A DNA stretch of 64,000 nt from Cinclus cinclus (Eukaryota; Chordata; Aves; Passeriformes; Cinclidae): positions 101,724,229-101,788,228 of the forward strand of contig NC_085048.1 of NCBI RefSeq assembly GCF_963662255.1, given 5' to 3'. The translations under genes and the position numbers were made by a program. The first letter of the stretch is position 1, and every line of letters starts with the position of its first letter. Of the stretch, positions 11,783 through 25,254 are shown piece by piece. Under the pieces are notes generated by a model. That model did no database searches and was not told the DNA's origin. It saw only the letters and a program-made list of their open reading frames with translations.

Positions 11783-13697
11783 TACACCATGGCATTTGCC
11801 ACACCATCCCAGGACTTGGCTGTTCACAGCTGAGAGTTCCTGTGCTGGGCTTGCTTTATCTTCTCATTTAATATTTAACATGTCAGCATGCACAGGCTGG
11901 CTGTGATTATACTTGCAACCAGGGGTGTGAACATGCCAGGCTTTTCCCAGTTTTAGGAATATTTAGATGCACATAAATCACATATTTCTTTTAATTGGTG
12001 CATCATTTAATACATCCTTTCACTATTTGCTGTGTATTTATCTGTTTTTTAAGTGCATTTCCAACCAACATATCTTCTGCCACTGGTCTCCGGTGGCTAC
12101 TCAATTGTGTATGCAATTATCACATTTTTTCAAAATGAACTAATTATTGAAATATATTTATCTCAATGCTTGCCTTTCCCTTCAGCTGCACCAACAGTAG
12201 AATTTTTTATTAGGCAAAACATACTGACCTTCTTGTCACTGTGTTTTTGCATCTCCTTCCCTGATTACACCTAAGCAATACAGCTGGATATCCATATTCG
12301 TATTGCTCTACCACGGGGAAAAAACAGTCCATCTGCATAGACTTAGCAGTACATTCCCACCTGGAAGAGGGCCTTATCCCATCCATCAAACCTGGGAGTT
12401 TCCAAACTAGGAGTGATACATAGTGCTGTTCTGGGTATGTCATTTCAACATTCAGTGTAAAATGAAAACTCAGAGAACGGAATCTGGGAGAATAAAAGAA
12501 AAGTTCCTTCAATTCCAAGGAAATGAGGACTTAAAGAGATGAGGCTACAGAATGAGCAGACAGAGAAGTCTGAAATGTTACATTACACCAACAGAATTTA
12601 ATTAATTGTTCAAGGAATTGATCATGCTGATAAGCTATTTAGGGGGAAAAATAAAAAATGAAGTATCAATAATTAAAGTGTTCAAAATTAGTTGCCTTGC
12701 ATTTCTGCTGCATTTTTGTTACACTCACAGTAAGACACTCTGCCTCTGAAATGTGCCTGGTGAAAGCTCTTCATGCCAGGAGACAAGTTGGGAAAACAAA
12801 AAACCAGACTGCTTCAGGGAATGTCCCCATGATGGGATGGAAGAGTGTATTTGCTTTAGCTAGCCAGATAATCGCAAACTGGGGACTTGCCATTCTGCCT
12901 CCAGCAGACTCCTATTTCCCGTATTTTTCCTGATGCACTGGGATGAAGCTATGGAAGTGTAGCAACTGCTGCTCTGCTGGCTGTGAAAAACTGGTGTGGG
13001 ACATGGGTGGAACAAAAAGCTGTTTCTGCTCCCTCAAAACAAGTCCCCATGGAGCTCACTGGCAAAGCCAGGCTGCTTCTCTTGGTTTACATCTAAAGAT
13101 TGAAGTGTATTGGCAAAGATTTCAAACATCCCTGGGTGATTCAGTGTATTAACCTGCTGAAAGCCAGCAGACCGGAAGAGCAACGGTTGCTTGGGCACTT
13201 CTGAAAATGTTAGCCTGTAACATTATTCTCAAAGATCAAAACCCCAAATTGGTTACACCAGCTTACATGAGATTCCATGCCAATCTTCTCTCAAATCACT
13301 TTTGCTCTGGGGCATCATCTGTTGTGGTCAGAAGAAATCTTTCTTATTTCTCATGCTGGAAATTGTACAGTAAGAGTCAAAATCTGATCAGGCTCACCAG
13401 TGTCATGGTTTCAGCTGAGTTGATTAGTATGTGAATTAATCTTGCTAGCAGCAAAAATTAATCTAACTGATTTTGAAGCATCTGGTACTGACAAGGATGC
13501 TGGACCCTCAGTCTGTTTTGATGTAGCAAAAACCAGCTCCTGTGTTTCAGAGCTGAAATTCACAAACTTTGGATGTGAGCCCATGATCAGTGACCATCTA
13601 TTAGTGAGATTTTCTACTCAAGGCAAAGCTACTTTAGTTCAAAAGTAGGTTTGAACTAACCTCAGGGAAAATAATTCAGAGTTTGTGATTTCTTGGA

Positions 13698-13806
13698 GTC
13701 ACAGGATGTTTTGGGTTGGAGGGGATTTTAAAGACCATCTTGTTCCAACCAATGCTGCCATGGACAGGGACACCTTCCCCTAGACCAGGTTGCTCAAAGC
13801 CTGGAG
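13698..13806 (-). mobile_element. CR1 LINE 3'-end fragment
   Basis: The + strand reads GTCACAGGATGTTTTGGGTTGG, then a TTTAAAGACCATCTTGTTCC segment, then a CATGGACAGGGACACCTTCC segment and an AGACCAGGTTGCTCAAAGCC segment: the reverse complement of the avian CR1 3' end. It is 5'-truncated, as most CR1 copies are, and is not coding. Confidence 0.88.
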
Positions 13807-14016
13807 AAAAGAAGAAAATCCTTGCCAGTTGCCCTTGCACAGAAGGCACGGGCCAGACTGGAACTTTACCCCATCTCCAGCTACCAGCTCTGTCCATTAA
13901 GTCTCTGTACATCCTTCTCCTCCAGCCAAAGTTTCACTGGAGATTATTCAGCACAGAACCATCATCTTCATTTCCTCAAGCATATGCAGCTAGGAAGAGA
14001 GAAAAAGAAAGAGGAA

Positions 14017-14143
14017 GATTTTATATATATAAATTATATAAATACCTTTATATTATATAAAATACAGTACATTTTTGATAAAATATAGATACATGTTATT
14101 TTATATTTAAAATAAGCATATTCATGTGTATGTACTTATATAT
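14017..14143 (+). repeat. AT-rich low-complexity tract
   Basis: Dense TATATA, TTATATAAA and ATTTTATATTTAAAATAA stretches, directly after a purine-rich GAGAGAAAAAGAAAGAGG segment. Confidence 0.75.
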
Positions 14144-16949
14144 GGGGAATACTAGCTGTCTTTGAAACTCTTGTAGTAATTTTAACTACAGGGGATCCCT
14201 ATTATGAATTGCACTCCTTATGGAAAGAGGGTTTGACTTTTTTTTCCATTACATTGGCTGGTAGCACTGCACAGTTATTTCTCAGGTATGGATGTGTGCT
14301 CTTACCAATTAATGTGTTTGCACCCAAATTAATTAAGGATTACTTTCCTTACTGTTTCCATAGAAAGTTAATAAAAAATATTTCTTCTCCTTTTTGCATG
14401 AGTTTTACACCTGAAAGTGCTGAATCAGAATCTGCTATGGTCAGAATAGTTTATAGCAGCAAGGCAGAAATGTCCTGTATAAATATAGTTATAACAACTG
14501 CCTCATATGTCTGCAGAGCTCTAGAAGGGTTCAGCTGATGTTTTATTTAGTAATGACATGATGGAAAAGCTTATAGAACATTAATAATGCTGAACACTTG
14601 AGCCCTGTGAAATGTTTCAGGCTACTTCTCTTGAAAACTGGGTTTTTCAAACTGTTTCTGAGAACAAAAGGCTCCTTTTTTAATGAAGTTAAAGGGAATA
14701 CTAAAGGACAGTAAAACATAAGGTACCTGTTGATGTATAAACCAACTATGGTCCCATGTATGTGTGGTGCTGAGCATGGAGAGTTGCATGCACGTGGGTG
14801 CAGGGGCAGGTGGTGACAAAGGGGCCTTTGCCATAATTTATTATTGCTCCATAACAAGCAAAGTGGTTTGTTGGTTCACACCCAACGCCTGACCAAAGGT
14901 GTCTGCACCTTTGCACTTGCATACATGCAGCATTACCTCCAGAAAAAGCTGCACAAACCTTCCATGGTGTTTTATTCACACTATTACAGAGCAGTTAAAT
15001 GCTGACTTTCATAAATATGTATTAGATGTGTTTGTATTTTCCAATTTATTATGTTAGGTAGGGAATATCTGTGCTGCATTTTAAAAGCAGCTATCTCCTT
15101 TGTTGCATTTGTCTCTATATCCTCAAAGAGGAAGAAAATTGTTTTAACTACCTTGCTTCCCGCACACTGCCAGGGAGGTGTTTTTAGTGAAATTGTTTGG
15201 TATTTAATTAAAATAAACATAGAGAGGAGAGATTTCCCTAAGGAAATAAGTTGACTAATTGAGACTTCTCCACACTAATTCAAAGTATTAAAGCATTAAT
15301 ACTTTTATTAAACTGTCTCTTCGAATTGCCTAGCTTCAGGTATGATTAGAAGCTCTTGTCACTGATTCTAACTTGTCCATATAGAAAAAAAAAAAAGGCA
15401 GGTATTTCCATAATGCTCCATTTTAAGTGGCTTATGATGCTGTGTATTTAGTGAGCCTAAATAAAAGTTATGAGATTTTTGTTTTCTAATGTAACCTATT
15501 TACAGTAATCGCAATCCTTCTGGATATTTTAGATGGCTTTTGTCTTCTGTTTTGTATTTCAATAAATTGATGATAAATGACCTTTAGATTCTTCGGCACT
15601 GATTAATTCCAGTTCTAATGAGCTGTTAAAAGAACAATAAGTGCAGTAAACTGCCACCACTAACAAGGATAGAGAGGACTGACTTTTGAGAGAAGTTAAA
15701 CTAATTGACTTAAAAATAGTGCAATGGTCCCTGTGGGTGGCAAGTTACAGGCAATCGTTTTTTTTCTTTCTGAAGTCAGAACTTTTAATATGTTTGTACT
15801 ACTGCATGTGCATAATCTGCACACTGCATTAATTACTGTTTCTGTAGTGGCTTTAGAAGAGGGTGCTGAAAGTAATGGCAGTCTTCCAGCTAGCACCTCT
15901 GAGACATGGCTTGATTTGAAGATTAAAGCAACTCCATGCCAGTGGGATTTCTAATAACTATTACCCTATCAAAATATTACTATTTTTGTATGGAAGATGA
16001 CTGGATTCCAGCTTTTATCCCTATGACTTTAATCGAACAGTGCCAGTTTAGATCCATTTAAAATCTGTGGCATCATTTTAGTTTTGCTTTGTCATTTTGC
16101 ATTGTGGAAGCAATGCTATCTTGTATATTTCCTGCTCTAGTAAGTTGAAATGCCATATACACTCTTATACCCTTGTGTTTGTAGCAGGGGACAAAAAGGA
16201 AGGCAATCTGATTTTTATTTGACTTTTAATCTTACCTGGTTCTCTGCTTACATTTCCGTAACTCAGTTATCCTGACTGTGTGTTTGTTTATATATTAATA
16301 AGATACATGTCTGTTTAGATTGATGCAACAATTGAAAATACACTTTGACATCTTAAAACAGAAGTTTCCAGTGTGGTTTAAGGCTCAGGGACCTGTTCTC
16401 AAAATGAGAAAACTGCACTTCAAATTTCAGAATCATCCCAAGCATTTGTACCACAAGGGTTACACAAGCCATATCAGTTAAGTGATGAAATAGACTTAAT
16501 TTGGGCTCTTTGTTACATGGAGTCAGAACTGACAAGAATTGAACCTTTCAATTTCTCCGCCTGGAGTACAAACTATAGGTCATTCATGTGTTTCACTGCC
16601 CAGCTGTTGGGTTAAAATAGTGCATTTTACAGATGAACTAGAGTAAATATCAGTAAGTATCATTACAGAAATGTTCTGATTTTCTACATTTAAATACTGA
16701 ATTCCTGAATGCTAATTTACAGGTTGTCATAAAATTTCCTGGGTTGACTTTAGTAGCTCACAGCCTGGATGCTGATTTCTTCTTGGAAAAGTCAGAGGCA
16801 GATTGCCTGCTGTGGCATAGGAGTCTGGACACCAAAGCAGAGCTAGGAAGACTGAAGATGCTATTTGTTTCTCATTGTCAGGAATTCATTTTGGAGTGAT
16901 CCTGAATCAAAAATTCATTTTAATTGTCAACTGTTTTTTTTTTTTCTGT

Positions 16950-17063
16950 TGGATGGGGTTCTGGTCAGCCTAGTCGAGTAGAAGGTCTCCCTGCCTATGG
17001 CAGGGGAGCTGGAGCAAGATGTTCTTTAACATCCCTTCCAACCCAAACCATTTGATTCTGTGT
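16950..17063 (+). mobile_element. CR1 LINE 3'-end fragment
   Basis: Sense-strand CR1 3' end: a TCTCCCTGCCTATGGCAGGG segment, a GATGTTCTTTAACATCCCTT segment, then CCAACCCAAACCATTTGATTCTG, which is the usual 3' terminus. Preceded by a short T tract. Truncated, non-coding. Confidence 0.88.
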
Positions 17064-18483
17064 AGCAGCTAGGCAGGCTCTTTTGGCCTTTGTGTTTAGA
17101 AGTGTAAAATCATAATACTTATTTCTGAGCCAGACTTACAAAGTTTCTTAAAACACTACATTTGGCCCACGTGGCTGCAATCATAGTGGTTCTATCAGTT
17201 CCCTTTCCTTTTCCTTGAATCAGTCCAGAGGATATGTATTAGGGCAGTGTGCAGTAGGACTGTACCCAAGCCTGCCTTTTAAGCAAATTGAAGTGCATAC
17301 CTCCCAAGTACCTTTTTGAAATACTAATCTCAATTTAGCTCTTTACTGCAGGTGTCAAGCAGCAAATTTCAGATCCCACTTGTGCTGACATTTGCACCTG
17401 GGGAGAAGAAAATTAGATTTCTACTAGTCTGAAACCAGAAAAAAGTATTAGAACTGAGAGCAGGGTGTTTGGGCTGTAATTTGGAAGGATGCAAAAATAA
17501 TGAGGTTTGTAGCTGAAGCTGCTTTTTTGCCCTTCTGTGCAGGAAAGGAGAAATGATCCCTTCTTTATTCACAGGTTTTCTTTTTTTTTCTAATGTGTGA
17601 GGTAAAAGGAGGGAAATTTCTGATTGTAAATCCACTCTTCAGAATTACCTGGTCTTTTCACTTCCACTTTCTGGCTGACACTGGTGCAGATTTTCCTTCC
17701 TTTCAGTGCAGTTGGGCATTCATTAGAGGCTGAGGAAGAGGTTTTCCCCAGTGTACATGGTAAAAGTTCCTTACAAGTTGGGGCCATTTTTGTGCTCGAA
17801 GAGAAGCCATAACACAATAACCATAGTTAAGCAAAGAAGCTGCCCTATGAAATAGGGAAGTAAGGGCAGTGAGTTCCTGGCTCCCAGCTCTTTCAGGGAC
17901 CACATGCAACCCAGTCCTTCATGAACACCCCTGTGTGGAAAGAGAGGGGTTCAAAATGCCCCAGGACTCCCAGTCATACGACAGTTTTCTTCTTGCCTAT
18001 TCAGGGAACACCTTAGCTGGTCTCAGGGAAAGAAGGCATGAGCAAGCCAAGCTCCTCTCTGGAACAATCAAGAATATCTCACATGTGTCCTTGGCATATG
18101 CCAGACCTGCACTATGTATGCCAGCAAAGAGTGGGACCATACTTCCCTCTTTAAAGAAAAGCTCTTTTCTGTGTTTATGAATGTTCTTAGTTTATCAAGA
18201 CATCTGCCAGATATGCTATGAAGATTTTGACATCAGTATGTTATGAATTACAAGTTCTTTCCATCCCATCGAAGAGAATGCTATAGCTGCCTAAAACTAG
18301 GAGTACTGGAGGAATACATTAAGTATGTCTTCCAGCTTTTGTTGAAGAGGGAAAAATGAAATGAAAAAGAGAAAAAGTTTTAAAAGCCTGTCCATCCTCA
18401 CATGAGTCCTTTAAAGCAGTGTGAATCTTCATAGTTACTGTTTATTCTCTGCAAACAATTGTTCCATCCAGCTTGTACTTATA

Positions 18484-18603
18484 AAATCAGAGACTAGTTT
18501 GGGCTCATCTAGTTCCAACCACCCTGGCCTGGGCAGGGACACTTTCCACTAGATCAGATTGCTCAGAGCACCATCCAGCCTGGCCTTGAACACCACTTGT
18601 CAG
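18484..18603 (-). mobile_element. CR1 LINE 3'-end fragment
   Basis: The + strand carries AATCAGAGACTAGTTTGGG at the start, then CTAGTTCCAACCACCCTGGC and CCATCCAGCCTGGCCTTGAA: the reverse complement of a CR1 3' end. Truncated within the segment after TTGAACACCAC. Confidence 0.87.
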
Positions 18604-19226
18604 GTTGGAACTAGTCTACAATTAGTTGAATGTTAAAAGGCAAGTCTGGTCCCAAGACTGATGAGTTTGGGGTCAGTTATTTGACCCACAGAAGTATGAA
18701 TGTCAGAAATCTTTTTAGCATATAGTTTCCAATATTTTTTCCCATCCTAGAGGCCTGTTTTCATAAATCCACATTTCTGCCAGGAAATTTAAATACCCAT
18801 TTTTTCTTTGCCCATTGAAATTCACTACAGTACATTTTCAGTAAAATACACAGCATAGTGTATATTTTGAGTTTATTAGTAGTTACTGTAATTAGTCCCT
18901 AGCCACAGGCTCAGAGCAGGCTGTTAGAGCATAAGCAATGCATCTTTTAATGTTCTTTAACTGTTGGGAAAAGGCAACATATATTTCTGTGGTACCAAAA
19001 GATGGTAGAATTTTCTGGACTTTGCCAGCGAAAAAATGTGATGTGTTTCTTCAGTGACGCTGCCCTGGATATTGCTTCTGCCATTTCTGTTTCAGTATCA
19101 TTTTTTGAAACTGTCAAAAATCAGTGCTTTGATTCTTGAACTTAAATATCCTTTTGGAGATAACTGCTCAGTATTGGAGATTTCCTATTTTTTATTTTTT
19201 GGTTAACAAAAGCTAGAACTTAAATT

Positions 19227-19258
19227 AAAAAAACAAACAAACAAACAACCACAAACCC
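19227..19258 (+). repeat. (AAAC)n short microsatellite
   Basis: A7 followed by several CAAA units, then CCACAAACCCC. Confidence 0.85.
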
Positions 19259-22200
19259 CACCAACATTCTTCAACCAGTTTGGATTTGATATTATGGCTC
19301 CTTATCAACACTGGAGGTGGATGTCTGCATCTTCACATGGTGACAATTTTAGCCTTTATGATCCATATAAGGATGGCCAGAATTTCTTGGAATATATTGG
19401 ACAAACAGGGAAATGCAGTACCAATAAATTGTGAGATTTTTTTCTCTGCCTGATTTGCTTTTATGGACTGAAATTGGTTGTGGAAACTGGTTCATGACTG
19501 CCATCCAAACTTCCAGCAAACCTCCAGCATCTTAAGAAAAATAATCAAAAGCATCAAAGAAGGCAGCTTATTAGAGGCAGAATTTCTGAAAGCACATCAG
19601 AAAGGTGCTTCAAAATAATTCAGAATCTTTTGAATATCAGATGAAATTGACATAGGCCTCAGAGGAGCTGCAGAAAGAGGCAGCAGATTTTTTTTTTCAT
19701 GACACATCATGACTTTTTCACTTGTTGTGCTCTAGAAGGGTGATGTATAAATATTTCTTCCCTCTTTCTTTGACCTTGTGATGACTTTTAGCAGAGTATC
19801 ATCCATAAATAAGGAATTTGTCTTCATTTATTTTATACCTAATCTTCAGGAAGTATGTTTTTTGGCTCCTTGCAAATGGATATTAAAATATTTTGGCCTC
19901 TCAGCCTAGTGCATCCATGTTACCAGCACTGCAAGAGTATAGACACAAAAAAATACGTCGGGTTATTTTTGATTTGTTTTCAGTTCCTTATAATTATGGA
20001 TGACTTCACATCAAATGTCACAGACGTTTTTAAAGTGAAACAGAGCAATCTAAGAAACCTCAGAGAGTGTTGTAGGATGCTTTTTAAGAGAGACAATAAT
20101 GGGATGACTAAAGAGATGATGAGCCCAGTAATACTACCAGCCAATATCAGAGTGAATGAGCTGCAGATGAGGCGAGAGAGAGAGAGATACAAACATCCAA
20201 AGCTGCAGAAGCACAACTAATCCATAGGCCAAGCATCAAAATAACCCCTCAAGTGACTTCACAGCCCTGGAACTGCTGTAAGGAGTGTACCAATGTCCTC
20301 CTGATTAAACCCCACGGTTTAATCTTCTTCTCTATGTTCCTCCACATGCATTTTTTTCTTGTCCCTTTTTCCTGTACTTGATTTTTATTTTTTTTCCAAT
20401 GTCCCCATTGTGGACACCACCACTTGGCTTTCCTGGTAGAGATGTGGAGCCACATCTGTGGCTCCTGTGGTTGACCATACCAGGCACTAATGAAGCTTAG
20501 CAAGCAGAAAAAAGTGGGACATTACAGTTATCTTAAAATGTTTCCATTTTGCCTCCTTGAGAAGAATGGTGGTGGAACATGTTGTTTTGGCATCTCTCTG
20601 ATGCAGGGAGCTAAAGCACTAGAAAGACAGATGACCAATATCAGAAGATGCAAGAATTTCAGGAGTCCTTAGTGGAGAAGTTGGATATAATCCTGTTTAT
20701 AAGGCATGTCTGGAGGAAAATTACAAATGGAAGAGGATTGTTTAGCATTTTGAGGTAAATTGATATATTAAGAGCTATATTTTATACATATATTCAGATG
20801 ATTAAAGTAACCAACACACTGAGGTCTAACTGCTTTAAAAGTCGGGGAGTCACAAGGCAGTGGCAGGATTACAGCTTGGACAGATGGGGATGGAACAAGA
20901 CTTCAGGGTGTGGAGTGGTGCTGTGAGCAGCTTCCTTGAAAGAGAAGGGACTACTCATAGAACATAGTCAAGGATTTAGGAACACTATTTCTTCTTCTAA
21001 GGAGATTTGATGGACTAGAAAGAGTAAGGGATAGGTAAAAGGAAAAGTTGAATGAGGAAGACCTTGTGCACAGGGCAGCCCCATCACACACATGACTGTG
21101 CTGTGCTGGAAGGACCACATGCCATTTGATTTGGGCTCCCACCAAGGCAAGGAGTTGTTAATCTAGACATCTGTAGCTCATATCTTGTACATAGCAATGA
21201 GCAGAACACTACTACTTATAATTAATGCTACTTAACATGTACATTTATTCACAGAGCCAAAAATGTTGTGAATATATTTTAAGCTGATACTTCAAATACA
21301 GGCAGAATGAAGTAAGGAAGAGGTGATGTCATCATATTTATAGGGGCTCATTATAGAAACATGTATTTTCATAAAGCATACATCAGAGGCCCAGAGGAAA
21401 GGCAGTACCTTAAAAAGACAAAGGTGCCTTAAAAAGGTAAACATACCTTAAAAGATAAACATACCTTCAGCATGGTGTTTGACCCATGCTTTTACTCCTT
21501 TCCCTGCAGCTACTTAAAGCCCACTAGAAACTGTCCTCATTGGAGTATCACTTGACAACACATCAAGTGGTTTGCTTACAACAATGGGATTTTAAGAGGA
21601 AGCTAAAGTGTAAATCTTTAAACAAAATGAATAGCCAAAGTTGTTAAGATTATTTTATTTTATGAATGCTTCTCAGTGAAACGAAAGCATGGCTAAGAGG
21701 GGGAAATCTTAACAGATAAGTGTTAGTGTCTGGAAACTGTACAGAATTATTTAGCCCATTAGCTTGTTAGCCAGGTTCTCCTTGCATGTAACCTTATTTT
21801 CTAAACTCGGGCTGTGCCTAATATTTGCCTGCAGATTATGTGGTAATACTGTTAGATGTGGAGAACACCTTTCTTGGACTTCTTCTGTTTTCAAGCTTCA
21901 GCATTCTAACAGCTTGTCAGAACTGAAATCTGGAATGTGATTGTTACTGGAGAAGGTTGTATATGTCTGTTACAGCATTTTTTGCACAGAGGGTGGGGGA
22001 ATTTGTTCAAAATCTGTGGAAGGAACCTTATTTTCTTAGTTAAAAGCATAATTCTATGGAAGATGCAGCCTTTGTTTCTCCTTAGTCCTTTTATACCCCT
22101 AGTTTAGGGGCAGAGACTAGTTTTTGGGCTGAGAAATTTTACCTTGAGATTTATAGTGGTTTATAGGATGAAACTTCCTAAAAAGAGACAACACATTAAA

Positions 22201-23980
22201 AGAAGACACTGGTTAAATATCTGTCTGCCCACAATGTATCATATGTAAGCATATAGGAAACTTGCACAATTTTCAATACTTGTAGCCTTGAACTAGTTTT
22301 ATTTTATTTCACCATTTGTAAAATACATCTTATTCTCATTTATTTGTCTTTTCCAATCTGTAATTGTGCTCGTTTTAGTCACAGCTGAAAGAAGTCTCAG
22401 CACAAAAATCATAGCTGTTCTTTTCATCAGTCCAGCCCTTCTTCTGGCACATTGTGCTGGCTTTCCAAAAATATAGCTCTCTTCTGCTCCCCTTATGTGT
22501 CTGGAATAGTCTTTACCTTTGTAGGCAGCCTGAGCCCTGTAAACATGGACACAGCAGGAGTCTTTTAATAAATTAGCTGTTAGCACATTCAAAACTTCTA
22601 AAGGATGGGGTGTTTTGGTGCAGCAAGGGAAGAATTTTCATCAGATCAGAAGTTGTTATCCCGCTGGGAGTTACAGCTCAAGAAACTGCCAGGAGTGTTA
22701 TTAGCAGCAGATCCCTGGGATGTCAGGGGAGCCCAGAGATCAATTCTTAACCCTTCCACTGCCCTTGTTTATTTAATTGATCATCCAAATGAGCAGGAGA
22801 GAAATCCATCCATAGGCACTGTGCAGAGAATCAAAGAGTTTTTGCTAATAATGGAGGTCGCCATCCCAGAAATGCAAGCAATAATTTATTTATTAATTTT
22901 TTATTAATGCAGAAGCATTATTTTAGTGCAATAACCTTTGGTACTGAGTCAGACCCAGCAGCAAGATGTCAGCATGAATACCCCACATCTGGTTTTATTT
23001 CCTTCCCTACATCATAGGCTTTGCAGAGCAGCTCTAAACAATTTCCCAGTTGTATTGGAGATGATGTAGTTGTTGGAAATAGATTCCTGCAGGATTATAG
23101 GTGTGATCACAGTGTCTGACTCTTGAGACCTCTCTCAATAACAAGTCCTCTTATTGATTTCCCTTTATGTTGAGAAGTGAGGTGATCAGAGGAGATGGAT
23201 ATAGATAAGCACATTTCCCCTTCAATGAGGACTTGTTAGACTCTGCTGAAAATCGCATTGCTTTGGAAGAGAAAAATCCCCTGTTGCTTTCCAAGTAATT
23301 AATCTGTTTGTGATTATTTTATTTAAAATACCTCTGACTGTTCTTATAGCATTGTCATTTATAGGTTTAACCACATAACGATCTCCTAATATTTGCTAGC
23401 TATTTTTGTTCCCTCTTATTTATTTAAACATTTTGCCATCAAAGACTTAAGTGATGCATTCAGACAATGGCCACAGGTAGTTGCTTTAACAAGAGAGTTA
23501 ACAGAGAAATTGCTGTTTAATACCAACCTGGGATGACCATTTTCTGTCAGACTGTAGGAAAAGCAGTGTCATATTAGGGTAAACCTCACCACTTTCAGGG
23601 GAGATCATGTAAATACCAAGCAGACAGGAGTTTAGCAACAGAAGACAGGAAAAAAACACAACTATTTCTTTGTAGACTATACAGCTCTGTATTAGGTATA
23701 ACATTCCTAGGAGTGGTTGCCTCTGTAAATGGAAACAGACTGCGGAGAAAAAGCTGTATGCCTGCTTAACCTCTGCTCATGCTAATGAGAAAATCCTTGG
23801 CCTGGGTTCAGTCAGTGTTGCTGTTTTTCTTGGAAGGCTCCCTGGGCATCTTACGTGGTATATAATGCACAATGTCTGCATAAATGTGCTTTATGAAGTG
23901 TTTTGTGTGTATCTGTTCTTAGAGATTTGGCATTGTCTATTGGGCTTTTATAGTATAGGTCTTGAAAAAGAGCCATCCTC

Positions 23981-24001
23981 AAAAAAAAAAAAAAAAAAAA
24001 A
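23981..24001 (+). repeat. poly-A tract (21 A)
   Basis: Uninterrupted run of 21 A. No CR1 or gene-derived sequence precedes it, so there is no sign of a processed pseudogene. Confidence 0.92.
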
Positions 24002-25040
24002 GGCAGAGACCCAAACAGCCTCCCAATACAACAGCTTTGGTAATTCAATACCACCACCCATTCCTCTGCTGTTAAATTGATGCCTTTTGGCCCCTAAAAT
24101 CCTGAGCCAGACAAACGAAGTAGAAAGGACCCCACAGCTTGAAAACTGAAGCTATTTTGGCCTCTAACAAAAGCCTTTGCTTTGAAAAAGAAAATATATT
24201 CATTAAACTACTTAAGGAGTTAATTTTCAGGCACTGAAGGCTACTGAGATACACACAAAATAATAAAGCATTGCAAGACTTTTTTTCTGTCAGGAAATTA
24301 AAACGGTAGCCTGTGGATGGTGATTCTAATGCAGATTCAGCGCTGAAGAAGAATGTGACCCAAGGGGCAAATCCTCCACCCTGCACATCATCAATGATCT
24401 TCCAATTTAAGGTGTGGTTCTGCCCTTTCCTGTTTCCAGGCTTATGTGGAGAGAATTGGGCCAGGGGCCAGGGGGGATGGGGAGAAGGAGGAATGCAAGA
24501 TGTGTTTTCTGCTACCTTTTATTATTGATTTCCCAAAATTAGAAGTGTCTTTCTAACAGAGAGGAGGCTTAAAAGCAATCAATAGTGTTTGTCTTACAAG
24601 GCAGTAGTTCAAACTACAGTGCAAAGTGCTGTAATTCACCTTTTCCCTTGTTACTGATCGTCTCATTTAGTGCAGTGCTGCACAACAGCTCTGGGTTTCA
24701 GTGCTGTAAATCCCTTAATTATGCACTCCCCAAATATGTTAAATATAACATAAAAGTGTTAGTCAGGCATTTCTGGTCTTTATCTCCCTCCTCCAGTACT
24801 TATATTCTGTTTGCAACTCACTACAACTTAGCTATGTGATTTGTATTGGAAAGAATTTTTTTTTGGTTCATTTCACATTATTATGTTTCAGCAGAGTTGT
24901 GACATCCACGTAGATATCTCTACTGCAGTTGTTTCATGATGAGATAAGATTGCCTCTGTAGATACATCACAATAACAAGTAAGAGAAATTCAGGCCACCT
25001 TCCTTTGTTTTGTTGAACTGCTGTAGCCTGGCTTCACAGG

Positions 25041-25254
25041 AGAGAGAAAGAGAAGAGAAGAGAAGAAAAGAGAAGAGAAAAGAGAAGAAGAGAAGAGAAG
25101 AGAAGAGAAGAGAAGAGAAGAGAAGAGAAGAGAAGAGAAGAGAAGAGAAGAGAAGAGAAGAGAAGAGAAGAGAAGAGAAGAGAAGAGAAGAGAAGAGAAG
25201 AGAAGAGAAGAGAAGAGAAGAGAAGAGAAGAGAAGAGAAGAGAAGAGAAGAGAA
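25041..25254 (+). repeat. AGAAG pentanucleotide microsatellite (about 210 bp)
   Basis: An all-purine strand of AGAAG units, slightly irregular in the first 50 bp (AGAAA and AGAAGAAAAG variants) and perfect for about 165 bp after 25086. It gives open frames on both strands (Arg/Glu/Lys-rich on +, Ser/Leu/Phe-rich on -) which are not genes. A tract of this length should be highly length-polymorphic and could adopt triplex DNA. Confidence 0.97.
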
